Positions 24,889 through 34,574 of a stretch of DNA of 64,000 nt are shown one piece after another. The DNA comes from Bacteroidetes bacterium GWB2_32_14 (GTDB lineage Bacteria > Bacteroidota > Bacteroidia > Bacteroidales > UBA12077): contig MENK01000003.1 in the NCBI GenBank assembly GCA_001768235.1, forward strand, positions 21,791 through 85,790. The letters are read 5' to 3'. Each line of letters opens with the position of its first letter. Positions within the stretch are counted from its first letter, which is position 1. The notes beneath the pieces were generated by a model. That model was given only the letters and a program-made list of their open reading frames with translations, ran no database searches and was not told the origin of the DNA. The position numbers and the translations under genes are program-made.

Positions 24889-27303
24889 CTATTCATACCT
24901 GAGTGTATGTGCCGGATTAAGCATTGCCGTTTTATAAGCACGATACGCGATAATTACAAGAGCTATAAACAATGAGATTAATCCTGATAAGATGAATAAC
25001 CACCAATTGGTTGAGATATGCTTCGAATACCCTTCGAGCCAGTTTGTAGTTACATAATAAGTTACCGGCCAGGCAATCATATTGGAAATTATCATAAGAA
25101 TAAGGAACTCTTTCGACATTAATTTGATAATTCCACCAGATGTTGATCCTAAAGCCCTGCGAATACCAATCTCTTTGGTTCGTTGCTCTGCTAAAAACGA
25201 TGTTAATCCCACCAATCCCATACTTGCTATAAGTATCGCGAGAATAGTTAACATGAGCGAAAAACGGCCAAATTTAAGTTCATCTTTATATAAATTATCA
25301 AGTTGTGTATCCATAAAATCATATTCAAAAGGCCTGGTAGGTACAAACTCTGTCCATTTATCCTGAATATACTTTAATACTTCGGCATAATTTTTTGTAT
25401 CTACCTTGATAGCAATGTATTGAGAAAATGCCTGCGGGCGCCTGAAAATATCTATCACGAATTTATTCATTGGCCGGTGCAACGACATGGCATTAAAATC
25501 TTTTACAACACCAATAACACGTTCGTCTCCATCTCTTGATGTAATTCTTTTCCCTATAGCCTCTGCATTTGTCCAACCTAAATCTTTTGCCATAGTTTCG
25601 TTAATCATAATAGCATTTACGGTATCTGAAGGAAAATCTCTCGAAAATGCACGCCCCTCAACTACTTTTATATCGAATGTTTCAACAAAATCCCAATCAA
25701 CCAGAAATGCCGGAATATAAAAACGTTGTCCCGGGGTTAAACCCTCGATCTCATAATCTCTTGTGTTATGATTTACACCCAGCACATCTTCCATCCCTGT
25801 TACATATTTTATGTTCTTATGCTTCAGGAGTTCATCTTTAAACGCCTGATAATTCCTGAATAGTTGCCCCTTATTCTTTAAAAGGATGATTTGCTCTTTG
25901 TTAAAACCAATATCTGTGTTTCGTAAAAACTGAAGTTGATTATACACAACCATGGTTCCAATGATTAAACTAATTGAAATTGTAAATTGTATTACCACCA
26001 ATACTTTTCGGGCTGTTGCATTTCTTGCTCCTCCTTTTAGAGTTCCTTTTAAAACTTTTAAGGGTTGAAAAGCTGATAGGAAAAAGGCCGGATATGTACC
26101 GGCAAATAAACCTACTATTAATCCCAGGCCTAAAATAAATGCCAATACCTTAAAGCTTATAAAAAAGCCATTTGCTATTTCTTTCCCTGTAAAATTGTTA
26201 AACGCGGGAATTAAAAGTTCTACAAGAAATATTGCAATAAGCATTGCCAGGAAACTTTGAACAATTGCCTCGCTTAAAAACTGAAAAGTAATTTGCGAGC
26301 GATAACTTCCAAAAACCTTTTTTAATCCAATTTCCTTTGCCCTGCCTGCCGAACTGGCTGTAGCTAAATTCATAAAATTGATACAAGCTAATGCAAGAAC
26401 TATTGCAGCTACAATTGATAAAATATATACATAAAGAATATTGCTGTTGGTACGCATTTCATAAACATGGTGCGACTTTAAATGAATATCTGTTAATGCC
26501 TGAGTATATAGCGTTACATCAGCATTTTTAAGGTCCGTATAATGATTTTCGTAAAACTCGGGGAATTTGGCATCTAACTGCTCATGAGTTACTCCTTCTT
26601 TTAATAAAACATACGACCAACAAGGATTCCATATCCATGTTGTTGGAAACTGACCATTTCTGTTAAACTGTCTGAAGGTATTTAAAGAACCCAACAAATC
26701 AATTTTAAAATGCGATTGAGATGGAATATCCTTTATGACTCCTGTTATTTCAAAATTGAAACCTTCCTCGGCACGAAGCGATTTTCCGATTGGGTTTTCG
26801 TCTCCAAAATATCGTTTTGCAGTTGACTCGGTAATAACCATTGTTCCCGGGCGATCAAGTGCTGTTTCAGGATCGCCTGCAATAAACGGGAAGGTGAAAA
26901 TGTCAAAAACAGTAGAATCAGCCATATAGAAATTCTTTTCGTTATATTTGATTATCTCTGTTTCACTTTTCTGGTAGTCGAAAAAGAATTCAGGACGCAT
27001 AAAATTGAAAAACCGAACTGTTTTCTCTATTAAATTTGGATAATCAATTTCCAATGTAGGTGCGCATGGAAAAGAACATGTTGCTGCATCTTCATCTACA
27101 TCGTTGCTATTGTATAAGCGATTAACACGATATATACGATCCGCCTTTTCATGAAATTTATCATATTTCAACTCATCTTCAATATAGAGAATAATAAAGA
27201 TAAAACTAGCTAAACCAATAGCTAATCCTCCAATATTGATCAGTGAATAATTCCAATATTTAAGGATATTCCTGATTGCAATTTTTAGGTTGTGCTTAAA
27301 CAT
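24889..27303 (-). CDS. FtsX/MacB-type ABC transporter permease 1
   Basis: 804 residues. N-terminal membrane helix (about 20-42, INIGGLAIGLASFIFIILYI), a large periplasmic MacB_PCD domain (about 45-280), three helices near 285-405 with the FtsX loop GRAKEIGLKKVFGSYRSQIT, a second periplasmic domain, and three C-terminal helices with the repeated loop RTKEIGIRRALGSTSG. It ends NPAHTLRYE, a tail shared with the other two permeases. No ATP-binding partner is encoded nearby, as is usual for these solitary Bacteroidota permeases. The cargo is unknown; efflux or envelope lipid/lipoprotein handling is typical. Confidence 0.92.
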   Translation of the reverse strand: MFKHNLKIAIRNILKYWNYSLINIGGLAIGLASFIFIILYIEDELKYDKFHEKADRIYRVNRLYNSNDVDEDAATCSFPCAPTLEIDYPNLIEKTVRFFNFMRPEFFFDYQKSETEIIKYNEKNFYMADSTVFDIFTFPFIAGDPETALDRPGTMVITESTAKRYFGDENPIGKSLRAEEGFNFEITGVIKDIPSQSHFKIDLLGSLNTFRQFNRNGQFPTTWIWNPCWSYVLLKEGVTHEQLDAKFPEFYENHYTDLKNADVTLYTQALTDIHLKSHHVYEMRTNSNILYVYILSIVAAIVLALACINFMNLATASSAGRAKEIGLKKVFGSYRSQITFQFLSEAIVQSFLAMLIAIFLVELLIPAFNNFTGKEIANGFFISFKVLAFILGLGLIVGLFAGTYPAFFLSAFQPLKVLKGTLKGGARNATARKVLVVIQFTISISLIIGTMVVYNQLQFLRNTDIGFNKEQIILLKNKGQLFRNYQAFKDELLKHKNIKYVTGMEDVLGVNHNTRDYEIEGLTPGQRFYIPAFLVDWDFVETFDIKVVEGRAFSRDFPSDTVNAIMINETMAKDLGWTNAEAIGKRITSRDGDERVIGVVKDFNAMSLHRPMNKFVIDIFRRPQAFSQYIAIKVDTKNYAEVLKYIQDKWTEFVPTRPFEYDFMDTQLDNLYKDELKFGRFSLMLTILAILIASMGLVGLTSFLAEQRTKEIGIRRALGSTSGGIIKLMSKEFLILMIISNMIAWPVTYYVTTNWLEGYSKHISTNWWLFILSGLISLFIALVIIAYRAYKTAMLNPAHTLRYE

Positions 27304-27620
27304 GATATGTAAAGTATTTTAGGTTTATACATTTCTGCTTAATGTTCAAACATTATACCATCAATATTTACATGCTGATTTAATGATATTTACACAGATT
27401 TACACATTCTTTTTTTGTTCGTAATCAGTACACGCTTGTTCGTTTTCGGACACCAAAAAAACCGTTTTAGTATTTAGTATCAAGATTTAAGAAGAATTAA
27501 GTTCTTCAGTTTAAATTTTGAATCAACTTGAAAAATTTTGATATTCAATTCTTGATACAAATAATCTTAAAAAAACTTATTGAATATTCAATTATATTTA
27601 CACAACATATTTTATTTAAT
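27304..27620. promoter_or_regulatory. divergent intergenic region with TGTTCG/CGGACA motifs
   Basis: 317 bases between permease 1 and the FAD oxidoreductase gene, without a gene. TGTTCG occurs at 27416-27421 and 27437-27442 (start-to-start 21 bases), and CGGACA at 27447-27452 makes an inverted pair with the second copy (TGTTCG-TTTT-CGGACA). The same hexamer, in another arrangement, lies upstream of permease 2. It is probably a regulator-binding site. Confidence 0.5.
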
Positions 27621-29156
27621 ATGGCATATAAAGATATATCGATAGAATTACCAACCGATTATTCTGAAGCTGATCTAAGGGAAAAAGTTAAGAAACAACT
27701 TGGTATAAATAATTTCTCATATCAAATTGAAAATAAAAGCCTGGATGCCAGGAATAAAAGCAGGATTCATTGGTTAATTCGTGTTGGTGTTTATTCCGAT
27801 GAACTAAAAGGTACCAATCCAGAACCTCTCCCAACCCTGCAAATTGATTATAAAAAAAGAAACAAGAAAATTGTTGTTGTTGGAAGCGGTCCGGCAGGTT
27901 TTTTCTCTGCTTATATTCTTCAAAAAGCAGGATTCAATGTAACTCTTGTTGAACGTGGTTGTGATGTAAACACGAGAGACGAAGGAATAAAGAAATTTGA
28001 AAAAACAGGAGTTTTTGATACCAAAAACAACTATGCTTTTGGCGAAGGTGGTGCAGGAACTTTTTCTGATGGTAAGCTTACTTCACGCTCCAAACATATT
28101 TCGATTGAAAAACAATTTATACTTCAAAGTTATATTGAGGCTGGAGCTCCAGAAGAAATAGCTTACCTGGCACGCCCTCATGTGGGAAGTGACAATTTAA
28201 AGAAAATTGTTAAAAACTTACGACAGGAATTTAAAAATACGGGTGGTAAATTTTTATTCGAAACTCAACTTGTTAATCTGATAATTAATAAGAATAAAGT
28301 AAAAGAAGCCATTCTGGATCAAGGAAGTTTAGATGCCGATTATTTTATCATTGCTTCGGGTCATTCTGCCTTCGAAACTTATCGAATGCTTATTAAACAA
28401 GGTATTCCATTTCGCACAAAAAACTTTGCCATTGGCAGTCGTATTGAGCATCATCAGGAAATCATCAATGTAGCCCAATGGGGAAAAAAACAACTACCTG
28501 GAGTAAAAGCAGCCGAGTACCGCTTAACATCAAACCCTGAAAATAGCCTGCCTGTTTATACATTCTGCATGTGCCCCGGGGGAATCGTTGTTCCTGCAAC
28601 TGCTTACTCGAACACGAACATTGTAAACGGGATGAGCCTATATGGTCGCAACGCCCAATTCGCTAATGCAGCCTGCGTTGCAGGAGTAAATCCTGAAAAA
28701 CTTATGGGCAGAGAAATTACTGCACTCGAAATGCTCAATTGGCTTGAAGGACTTGAACAAAAATTTTATGGATTTTCAAAAGGATACAGTGCCCCTTATT
28801 GCAGTATTCAGGATTTTATATCGAAAAAAGAACCACAAAAGAAAACCCGTACCAGCTATCCTTTAGGTTTAAATGCCGCTCCTTTGTGGGAAATGTTACC
28901 TGAGCCTGTGAGTAATTCCATGCGCAAAGGACTTTTGGATTTTTGCCGTAAAATAAAAGGATTTGAAACAGGAAATATCATGGGACTGGAAAGCAAAACA
29001 TCATCTCCCATCCAGGTTTTAAGAGAAGAAAACCTTGCTGTAACTGGTTTTGAAAATTTATTTATTGTTGGCGAAGGAAGCGGTTATGCCGGGGGTATTA
29101 TTTCCAGTGGAGCAGACGGAATAAAAGCTGCAATGAGTATTATCAATTATCATTAA
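27621..29156 (+). CDS. NAD(P)/FAD-dependent oxidoreductase (uncharacterised FAD dehydrogenase)
   Basis: 511 residues from the ATG at 27621; an in-frame TTG at 27528 would add 31 AT-rich residues and is not favoured. A short N-terminal domain (1-75) precedes the FAD-binding Rossmann motif VVVGSGPAGFFSAYILQKAG, then ERGCDVNTRDEG and the conserved YAFGEGGAGTFSDGKLTSR. The C-terminal NLFIVGEGSGYAGGIISSGADG binds FAD again. This matches a widespread bacterial/eukaryotic family (about 510-530 residues) of unknown substrate. Cytoplasmic. Confidence 0.9.
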   Translation: MAYKDISIELPTDYSEADLREKVKKQLGINNFSYQIENKSLDARNKSRIHWLIRVGVYSDELKGTNPEPLPTLQIDYKKRNKKIVVVGSGPAGFFSAYILQKAGFNVTLVERGCDVNTRDEGIKKFEKTGVFDTKNNYAFGEGGAGTFSDGKLTSRSKHISIEKQFILQSYIEAGAPEEIAYLARPHVGSDNLKKIVKNLRQEFKNTGGKFLFETQLVNLIINKNKVKEAILDQGSLDADYFIIASGHSAFETYRMLIKQGIPFRTKNFAIGSRIEHHQEIINVAQWGKKQLPGVKAAEYRLTSNPENSLPVYTFCMCPGGIVVPATAYSNTNIVNGMSLYGRNAQFANAACVAGVNPEKLMGREITALEMLNWLEGLEQKFYGFSKGYSAPYCSIQDFISKKEPQKKTRTSYPLGLNAAPLWEMLPEPVSNSMRKGLLDFCRKIKGFETGNIMGLESKTSSPIQVLREENLAVTGFENLFIVGEGSGYAGGIISSGADGIKAAMSIINYH

Positions 29157-29236
29157 TAACTTTTATTCTATTTCTTACAAAACAAATATTCTTTTCGAAA
29201 CCTTAATCTCATCAATTTCGTTTTTATAAATAAATG

Positions 29237-29244
29237 TAAATTTG
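29237..29244 (+). promoter_or_regulatory. -7 element for T9SS propeller gene
   Basis: TAAATTTG matches the Bacteroidota -7 consensus TAnnTTTG and lies 29 bases before the ATG at 29274. An ATTTC about 18-19 bases upstream is only a weak -33 match. Confidence 0.5.
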
Positions 29245-29273
29245 ATATTTTAGAACCATCATAAATTAATGTT

Positions 29274-30842
29274 ATGAAAAAAATTTTATTAACCTCTGCC
29301 CTATCAATACTTGTTTCTCTAAATTCTATTGCTCAATGGACATCAGTACTCAATCTAACTAGTTCGAACACCAAAGGCGTATTTATTGCAGTTGATCAGC
29401 AAGGCAACATCTATTCGGCCGGCAATGCCTTTAAAAATGCAACAGAGAAAGACAACTACTTTCTGGTAAAATATAGTCCAACAGGCGATACGCTCTGGAC
29501 CCGCAACTATAATAGAAGTAATGAAAATGACCAGGTTGCTAAAATCATTGTAGATAAGAATAATAACGTTATAGTTTCAGGCACATCATACAGCAGTACT
29601 AATGCAGAAGATATTGTAACCTTAAAATACAATTCAGGTGGCGACTTATTAGATACAAATATTTTTGATGGAACAAATCATTTGGCAGATAAAGCCGTGG
29701 ATATAGCAACTGATGATGATGGAAACTATTATATCTGTGGATCAAGCCGATTAGTTGCACAAACAGGGTACACATTAATTAAAACGAATAATAACTTGGA
29801 AAGAAAATGGATTAATACATTTACTGCATATTATGGTGCCGATCCTAAAAGCATTTCATTTAACCAAAGTAGTCAACAGATTGCTATTACAGGTTATCTT
29901 ACCGATTGGGAAAACGATTATTTCATTGGAACTATTGTTTATGATTCATCAGGCACAGTAATTTGGGAGAATTATTTTCAGCAGATTGAAGGATTTAATG
30001 CAGTAGGTTTTGATGTTCATATGAATAACGATGAAACAGTTTATGTGTGTGGATACGAAACCAATGCATCATCAAATAAATGGGAAGCTATTCTCATGAA
30101 ATACAACTCAAGTGGGGATACTCTTTGGACTAAAAAGGTTTCACCCGGTGAAAGTTCAAATTCGCTTTTTAAATCATTAATAACAGACAATTCAGGAAAC
30201 ATTTTTGTAACCGGAGTGAAGGGAGATAGTGTTATTACCGCAAAATACTCATCTGGTGGTGAATTGGTCTGGCTGAAACAGCATGCCGGTAAAAATAGTT
30301 TTTCAACTGAAGACACCAGGGAAATTATTAAGATTGATCAAAATGACGATATATTGGTTGCCGCCAGAAGTTATGTTTCATCCGGCGGTGGAACCATGTT
30401 AATCAAATATTCTCCAACAGGAAATCATTTATGGACCAAATATTACAATGGTTCACCTTCTGAAATGGATGAACCTCTTACCTTTGATATTGATGAAACC
30501 AGTAATGCCTATGTAGTTATTAACTCGCGAAACAGTAATTTTTATTTTGATATGGCAACCGTGCAGTTTACTCCCGCTACAAATCCAACTTCAATACATA
30601 AAATTCCTGAAAAAAATCTGATCTCGATATATCCAAATCCATCACAAGGTATTTTTTATATAAACGAACCAATCAATAATACAGCAAATTATACTATTTT
30701 TTCTTCGGATGGAAGACTTGTATATTCAAACAAAACTGATAAAAATAGAATTAATATTGACCACTTGCCCAATGGAATTTATTTTCTTGAACTTAAGACC
30801 GAAAATATAAGTAAATATTCAAAACTGATCATTCAGAAATAG
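29274..30842 (+). CDS. T9SS-exported SBBP-like beta-propeller protein
   Basis: 522 residues with a signal peptide ending SIAQW. Residues about 30-430 hold repeated segments of the SBBP type: GNIYSAGNAF, YFLVKYSPTGDTLWTRNY, GNYYICGSSRL, ILMKYNSSGDTLWTKKV, GNIFVTGVKG, LIKYSPTGNHLWTKYY. The last 75 residues are a type A T9SS sorting domain (ISIYPNPSQGIFYINEPINN to SKLIIQK). It is a secreted or surface protein with a propeller of unknown binding target. It stands alone with its own promoter. Confidence 0.88.
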   Translation: MKKILLTSALSILVSLNSIAQWTSVLNLTSSNTKGVFIAVDQQGNIYSAGNAFKNATEKDNYFLVKYSPTGDTLWTRNYNRSNENDQVAKIIVDKNNNVIVSGTSYSSTNAEDIVTLKYNSGGDLLDTNIFDGTNHLADKAVDIATDDDGNYYICGSSRLVAQTGYTLIKTNNNLERKWINTFTAYYGADPKSISFNQSSQQIAITGYLTDWENDYFIGTIVYDSSGTVIWENYFQQIEGFNAVGFDVHMNNDETVYVCGYETNASSNKWEAILMKYNSSGDTLWTKKVSPGESSNSLFKSLITDNSGNIFVTGVKGDSVITAKYSSGGELVWLKQHAGKNSFSTEDTREIIKIDQNDDILVAARSYVSSGGGTMLIKYSPTGNHLWTKYYNGSPSEMDEPLTFDIDETSNAYVVINSRNSNFYFDMATVQFTPATNPTSIHKIPEKNLISIYPNPSQGIFYINEPINNTANYTIFSSDGRLVYSNKTDKNRINIDHLPNGIYFLELKTENISKYSKLIIQK

Positions 30843-30856
30843 CAAAGAATCAATTA

Positions 30857-31771
30857 TTAATCATTAAATACGCTAAAAAATTTCTTTGGAATATTGGTTT
30901 CGAAACGAACTACTTTATTTGTCACAGGATGCTTAAATGCAAGTACTTTAGCATGTAAACCAACTCTGCTGATAGGATTCTGTGTTGAACCGTATTTTTT
31001 ATCTCCCACAATACAATGGCCTATATCCTGCATATGAACCCGGATCTGGTTTTTACGGCCTGTTTCGAGTTTAACTTCCAGCATTGAATAATAGTTGTTT
31101 TTTTTCAACACTTTATAATGAGTTATTGCTTTTTGCCCTCCATTGTCGTATGAGCTGGAATGCATTTTTAATGCTACACTTTCTTTTAACCAGGATGTAA
31201 TTGTTCCTTCGTTTTTTTCGACACTTCCTTCAACCAATGCAACATATATCCGGTCTAAAACTGTTTCGTCCCATGATTCCTGCAGCTTCTTCTGAATATC
31301 CATGCTTTTTGCATACATCATTAAACCCGACGTTTCCCTGTCGAGGCGGTGTACAACAAATATTTTATTTCTTGGATTTTCCTTTTTTACCTGATCACTT
31401 AAAATAGTATATGCTGTTTTCTCCCTTTCTTTATCGGTACCAATAGAAAGCAAGCCAGATTTTTTCTCTATTACAATTAAATAAGGATCTTCAAATACGA
31501 TTCGTAATCCAAAAAAACGATTGTCTTCTTTAACAGGAGTAAAATTTACAAGTACTTCCTGTCCCGGTTCAAGCGGGTGATTGTATTGGGTTATAATTTT
31601 TAAATTTATAGTTATTTGCCTGTGAGTTAACAAAGCTTTTATACTATTCCTGCTTTTACCAGGTAATTGAGTAATTAAAAATGGTAAAAGTTCGCCATGT
31701 TCATTTACTTTAAGCAGGGTTTGTTTTGCTTTGCCTTTAACTGGGTGTGATTTATTGCTGGGTTTGTACAT
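30857..31771 (-). CDS. RluA-family pseudouridine synthase
   Basis: 304 residues, cytoplasmic. An N-terminal S4-like RNA-binding part (about 20-80, ELLPFLITQLPGKSRNSIKA) is followed by the catalytic domain with VHRLDRETSGLM, where D144 is the conserved catalytic Asp. Later come ALVEG, ARG-type tail motifs TGRKNQIRVHMQDIGH and GLHAKVLAFKHP. It isomerises uridine in rRNA or tRNA. The exact target (RluA, RluC, RluD or TruC type) cannot be told. It converges on the propeller gene with a 14-base gap. Confidence 0.93.
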   Translation of the reverse strand: MYKPSNKSHPVKGKAKQTLLKVNEHGELLPFLITQLPGKSRNSIKALLTHRQITINLKIITQYNHPLEPGQEVLVNFTPVKEDNRFFGLRIVFEDPYLIVIEKKSGLLSIGTDKEREKTAYTILSDQVKKENPRNKIFVVHRLDRETSGLMMYAKSMDIQKKLQESWDETVLDRIYVALVEGSVEKNEGTITSWLKESVALKMHSSSYDNGGQKAITHYKVLKKNNYYSMLEVKLETGRKNQIRVHMQDIGHCIVGDKKYGSTQNPISRVGLHAKVLAFKHPVTNKVVRFETNIPKKFFSVFND

Positions 31772-31838
31772 GATTTATCGGAGTAAATAAGATTCATTGG
31801 CAAAGGTATTAAAATGAAATGAATAATTTTTAATAATT

Positions 31839-31895
31839 ACCGCTAAGCAGCAAAGACGCAAAGAGAATTACTTAGCATCATCGCAGCCTAGCGGT
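31839..31895. repeat. dispersed intergenic repeat of the CGCAAAGACGCAAAG type, with imperfect terminal inverted repeats
   Basis: ACCGCTAAG (31839-31847) and CCTAGCGGT (31887-31895) are inverted copies with one mismatch, flanking CAGCAAAGACGCAAAGAGAA. Similar ACCGCAAAGxxGCAAAGACGCAAAG sequences recur between genes in many bacterial genomes, from general knowledge. It lies between the RluA gene and permease 2 on the minus strand and may form a cruciform or 3' hairpin. Confidence 0.5.
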
Positions 31896-31911
31896 TCAAA
31901 ATCATAATTTA

Positions 31912-34293
31912 TTATTCTACCCTCAACGATTGGGCAGGGTTTGCATTTGCTGCTTTCCAAGCCTGGTAGCTTATGGTAATAAATGTTATTGCCACTGTAA
32001 TTAAACCGGCAAGAATAAAAACAAACAATCCCAGGTTTGTACGATAAACAAAATTCTGCAACCAGTCACGCATGAAGAAATATGCCAACGGGAAAGCGAT
32101 AATCATTGAAATAACCACAAGAATTAGGAATTCTTTCGATATTAATTTTACAACTGTACCTTCGCTTGCTCCCACTACTTTTCGTATTCCTATTTCCTTT
32201 GTACGTTGTTCAACTGTGTATGATGCGAGTCCGAATAAGCCCAAACATGCAATCAGTATAGCCAGAACTGTAAATAATGTAAATATAAATCCACGTTTCT
32301 CATCGGCTCCAAATTGTTCATTAAACCTATCAGATAAGAACGAATAAGTAAATGGTTGATTTGGGAATATCTCATTCCACCTTTTTTCTATGTATTTAAT
32401 AGTTCCCTGAACATCATTGTCTTTAAGTTTTGCATATACTATCTGGTTATTTACCCTGTAAATCATCATCATTGTTTCTATCTCATTATACATCCCTGTT
32501 TGATGAAAATCTTTCATAACCCCAACCACGGTTGCTTTTATAACATCCTGCCCGTTTCTTCCTTGAAGTTCGACCTTTTTACCAATGGGTTCATTCCAGT
32601 TTAAACGAGCAGCCATCGTTTCGTTTACAATAACACCAAGCAAAGTATCAGAAGGCATATCCTGTTGAAAATCGCGTCCTTTCACCATTTGTATTCCTAA
32701 AGACTCTACCAGGTCATGATCAACAACTGCAAAATTCAATCCCCGTGGTTGCATTCCATCATCGGTTTCAACTGTAAAAAGAACTTTCCCGGAACCTTCT
32801 CCAACACGTGTATTGGTTGATCCCACTTTTAAAATATCAGGATTTTCAAGTAAAGCTTGTTTAAGTACGGGATATTTATTAATCATCTCACGTGTAGATA
32901 ACTCAAGGCTGATAACATTTTTCATATCATAACCCAAATCCTTTGTTTTCAAGTAATTTAATTGTTTAAAAACTACAAGGGTAGAAACAATCATTGCCAC
33001 AGAAATTACAAATTGAATTACCACGAGTACTTTTCTGAATAAACTTCCCGAAGAGCCTTTTGTTATTTCACCTTTCATAACAGTAAGCGGGCTAAACCTC
33101 GATAAATAAAATGCAGGATAACTTCCGCCGAATATTCCAACAACCAGAATTACTCCAAATAAGCTTAACAGAATTACGGGGCTATAAATGATATGTAAAT
33201 CAAACGATTTTCCTGCAAGCTGATTGAAATTAGGGATAAGTATAATAATTAAAACAATACTTAGAATGAGTGAAATAAAAGTAAATACTGTTGATTCTGT
33301 AAGGAACTGTAAAATTAAACTTCGTCGGTTAGAACCAACCACTTTTCTTAATCCAACCTCACGGGCACGTTTTGCAGAGCGGGCTGTTGCAAGGTTCATG
33401 TAATTCATTGCAGCAATTAAAATCAAGAAAAGAGCAACTATTCCAAAAATATAAACATAAGCAATACTGCCTGTTGGTTCAGGCTCCTGGGCATTGCTTG
33501 ATTTTAAGTGGATATCAGTAATCGGTTCAAGGATATAATCAATTTTAATTCCCAGATTTTCAAAAATCGGTGCCATGTACTTTGGGTACATCTCCTGAAT
33601 TTTGGTTTCGAATTGTTTAAAATCAGTTCCTTCGGGTAAAAGCAAATAGGTAAAAACACCAAAATTGCCCCAATTACCAAACTGTGCAGGCAAGCTCTTG
33701 CGTGATGCCAGTGCATCGAATCTATAGTGAGAATTGTGAGGTACATCTTTTATAACACCTGTAACTTTATAAGCCTCATCTCCAGTAACCAGGGTTTTAC
33801 CTATAGGATCAAGTATCCCAAAATATTTGGCTGCAATAGTTTCAGTTAAAACAATGGTATTAGGCTCTAAAAGTGCATCTTTGGGGTTTCCTTTTATAAA
33901 TTCATAAGTAAAAACATCAAAAACAGAAGAATCAGTATATGCAAAATCTTCTTCATAAAATTCTTTATCTTCATATTTAAAGAGTGCTCTTTGAAAAGGA
34001 ATAAACCTAACGGCCGCTTCTATTTCGGGATAATCTGTTGTTACTTGTTCTGCAAATGGTATTTGCGCGATAATCCAGGTAAACTCATCATCTGTTTCTT
34101 TAATATGAGATGCAACCCTGTAAATTCGATCTGCTTTTTCATGATAGCGATCGTAACTTAATTCGTCCGATATGTAAATTATAAGGAATAAAGCACTGGT
34201 TATTCCGATGGTTAAGCCCAAAATATTCAGGCTGCTATATCCAAAATCTTTAAGGATATTTCGAATGGCTGTTTTAATAAGGTTTTTTAACAT
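31912..34293 (-). CDS. FtsX/MacB-type ABC transporter permease 2
   Basis: 793 residues with the same plan as permease 1: N-terminal helix (LNILGLTIGITSALFLIIYI), periplasmic MacB_PCD domain, three central helices after AKRAREVGLRKVVGSNRRSL, a second periplasmic domain and three C-terminal helices after RTKEIGIRKVVGASEGTV. It ends NPAQSLRVE. Identity to permeases 1 and 3 is clear but far from recent duplication. No ATPase gene is nearby. Transcription probably starts in the 34294-34574 region, which holds phased CGRACA repeats. Confidence 0.92.
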   Translation of the reverse strand: MLKNLIKTAIRNILKDFGYSSLNILGLTIGITSALFLIIYISDELSYDRYHEKADRIYRVASHIKETDDEFTWIIAQIPFAEQVTTDYPEIEAAVRFIPFQRALFKYEDKEFYEEDFAYTDSSVFDVFTYEFIKGNPKDALLEPNTIVLTETIAAKYFGILDPIGKTLVTGDEAYKVTGVIKDVPHNSHYRFDALASRKSLPAQFGNWGNFGVFTYLLLPEGTDFKQFETKIQEMYPKYMAPIFENLGIKIDYILEPITDIHLKSSNAQEPEPTGSIAYVYIFGIVALFLILIAAMNYMNLATARSAKRAREVGLRKVVGSNRRSLILQFLTESTVFTFISLILSIVLIIILIPNFNQLAGKSFDLHIIYSPVILLSLFGVILVVGIFGGSYPAFYLSRFSPLTVMKGEITKGSSGSLFRKVLVVIQFVISVAMIVSTLVVFKQLNYLKTKDLGYDMKNVISLELSTREMINKYPVLKQALLENPDILKVGSTNTRVGEGSGKVLFTVETDDGMQPRGLNFAVVDHDLVESLGIQMVKGRDFQQDMPSDTLLGVIVNETMAARLNWNEPIGKKVELQGRNGQDVIKATVVGVMKDFHQTGMYNEIETMMMIYRVNNQIVYAKLKDNDVQGTIKYIEKRWNEIFPNQPFTYSFLSDRFNEQFGADEKRGFIFTLFTVLAILIACLGLFGLASYTVEQRTKEIGIRKVVGASEGTVVKLISKEFLILVVISMIIAFPLAYFFMRDWLQNFVYRTNLGLFVFILAGLITVAITFITISYQAWKAANANPAQSLRVE

Positions 34294-34472
34294 GACATGT
34301 ATATTTTTATTGATTTAAAATTATTCTTAAAATTCAACACCGCAATTACCAATTAGTTAAAGTTTAAAGAAAAATCCCGGTTCATTATCTATCAGAATTT
34401 ATACCATTCTTTATAAGCTATTAATTTTATGATACTTATACAAAAAAATCATATGTAAAATTGTAACGTATC

Positions 34473-34499
34473 CGAACACTTCCCGAACAAAATCGGACA
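34473..34499. promoter_or_regulatory. three helically phased CGRACA repeats
   Basis: CGAACA at 34473-34478 and 34484-34489 and CGGACA at 34494-34499 have start-to-start spacings of 11 and 10 bases, so they face one side of the helix. They lie between divergent permease 2 and the 34575 gene. The same hexamer in another arrangement is found upstream of permease 1, suggesting a common regulator. Confidence 0.55.
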
Positions 34500-34574
34500 A
34501 AATTTAAATTAATATCCATTTTGCTTTTCGTAAATATTTATTGATATTTGATATTCAAAAAATAAAACCAAATC

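Noticed and set aside
27528..27620. Upstream TTG start of the FAD oxidoreductase
   Set aside because: The 31 extra residues are low-complexity and hydrophobic, and the family begins near the ATG at 27621.
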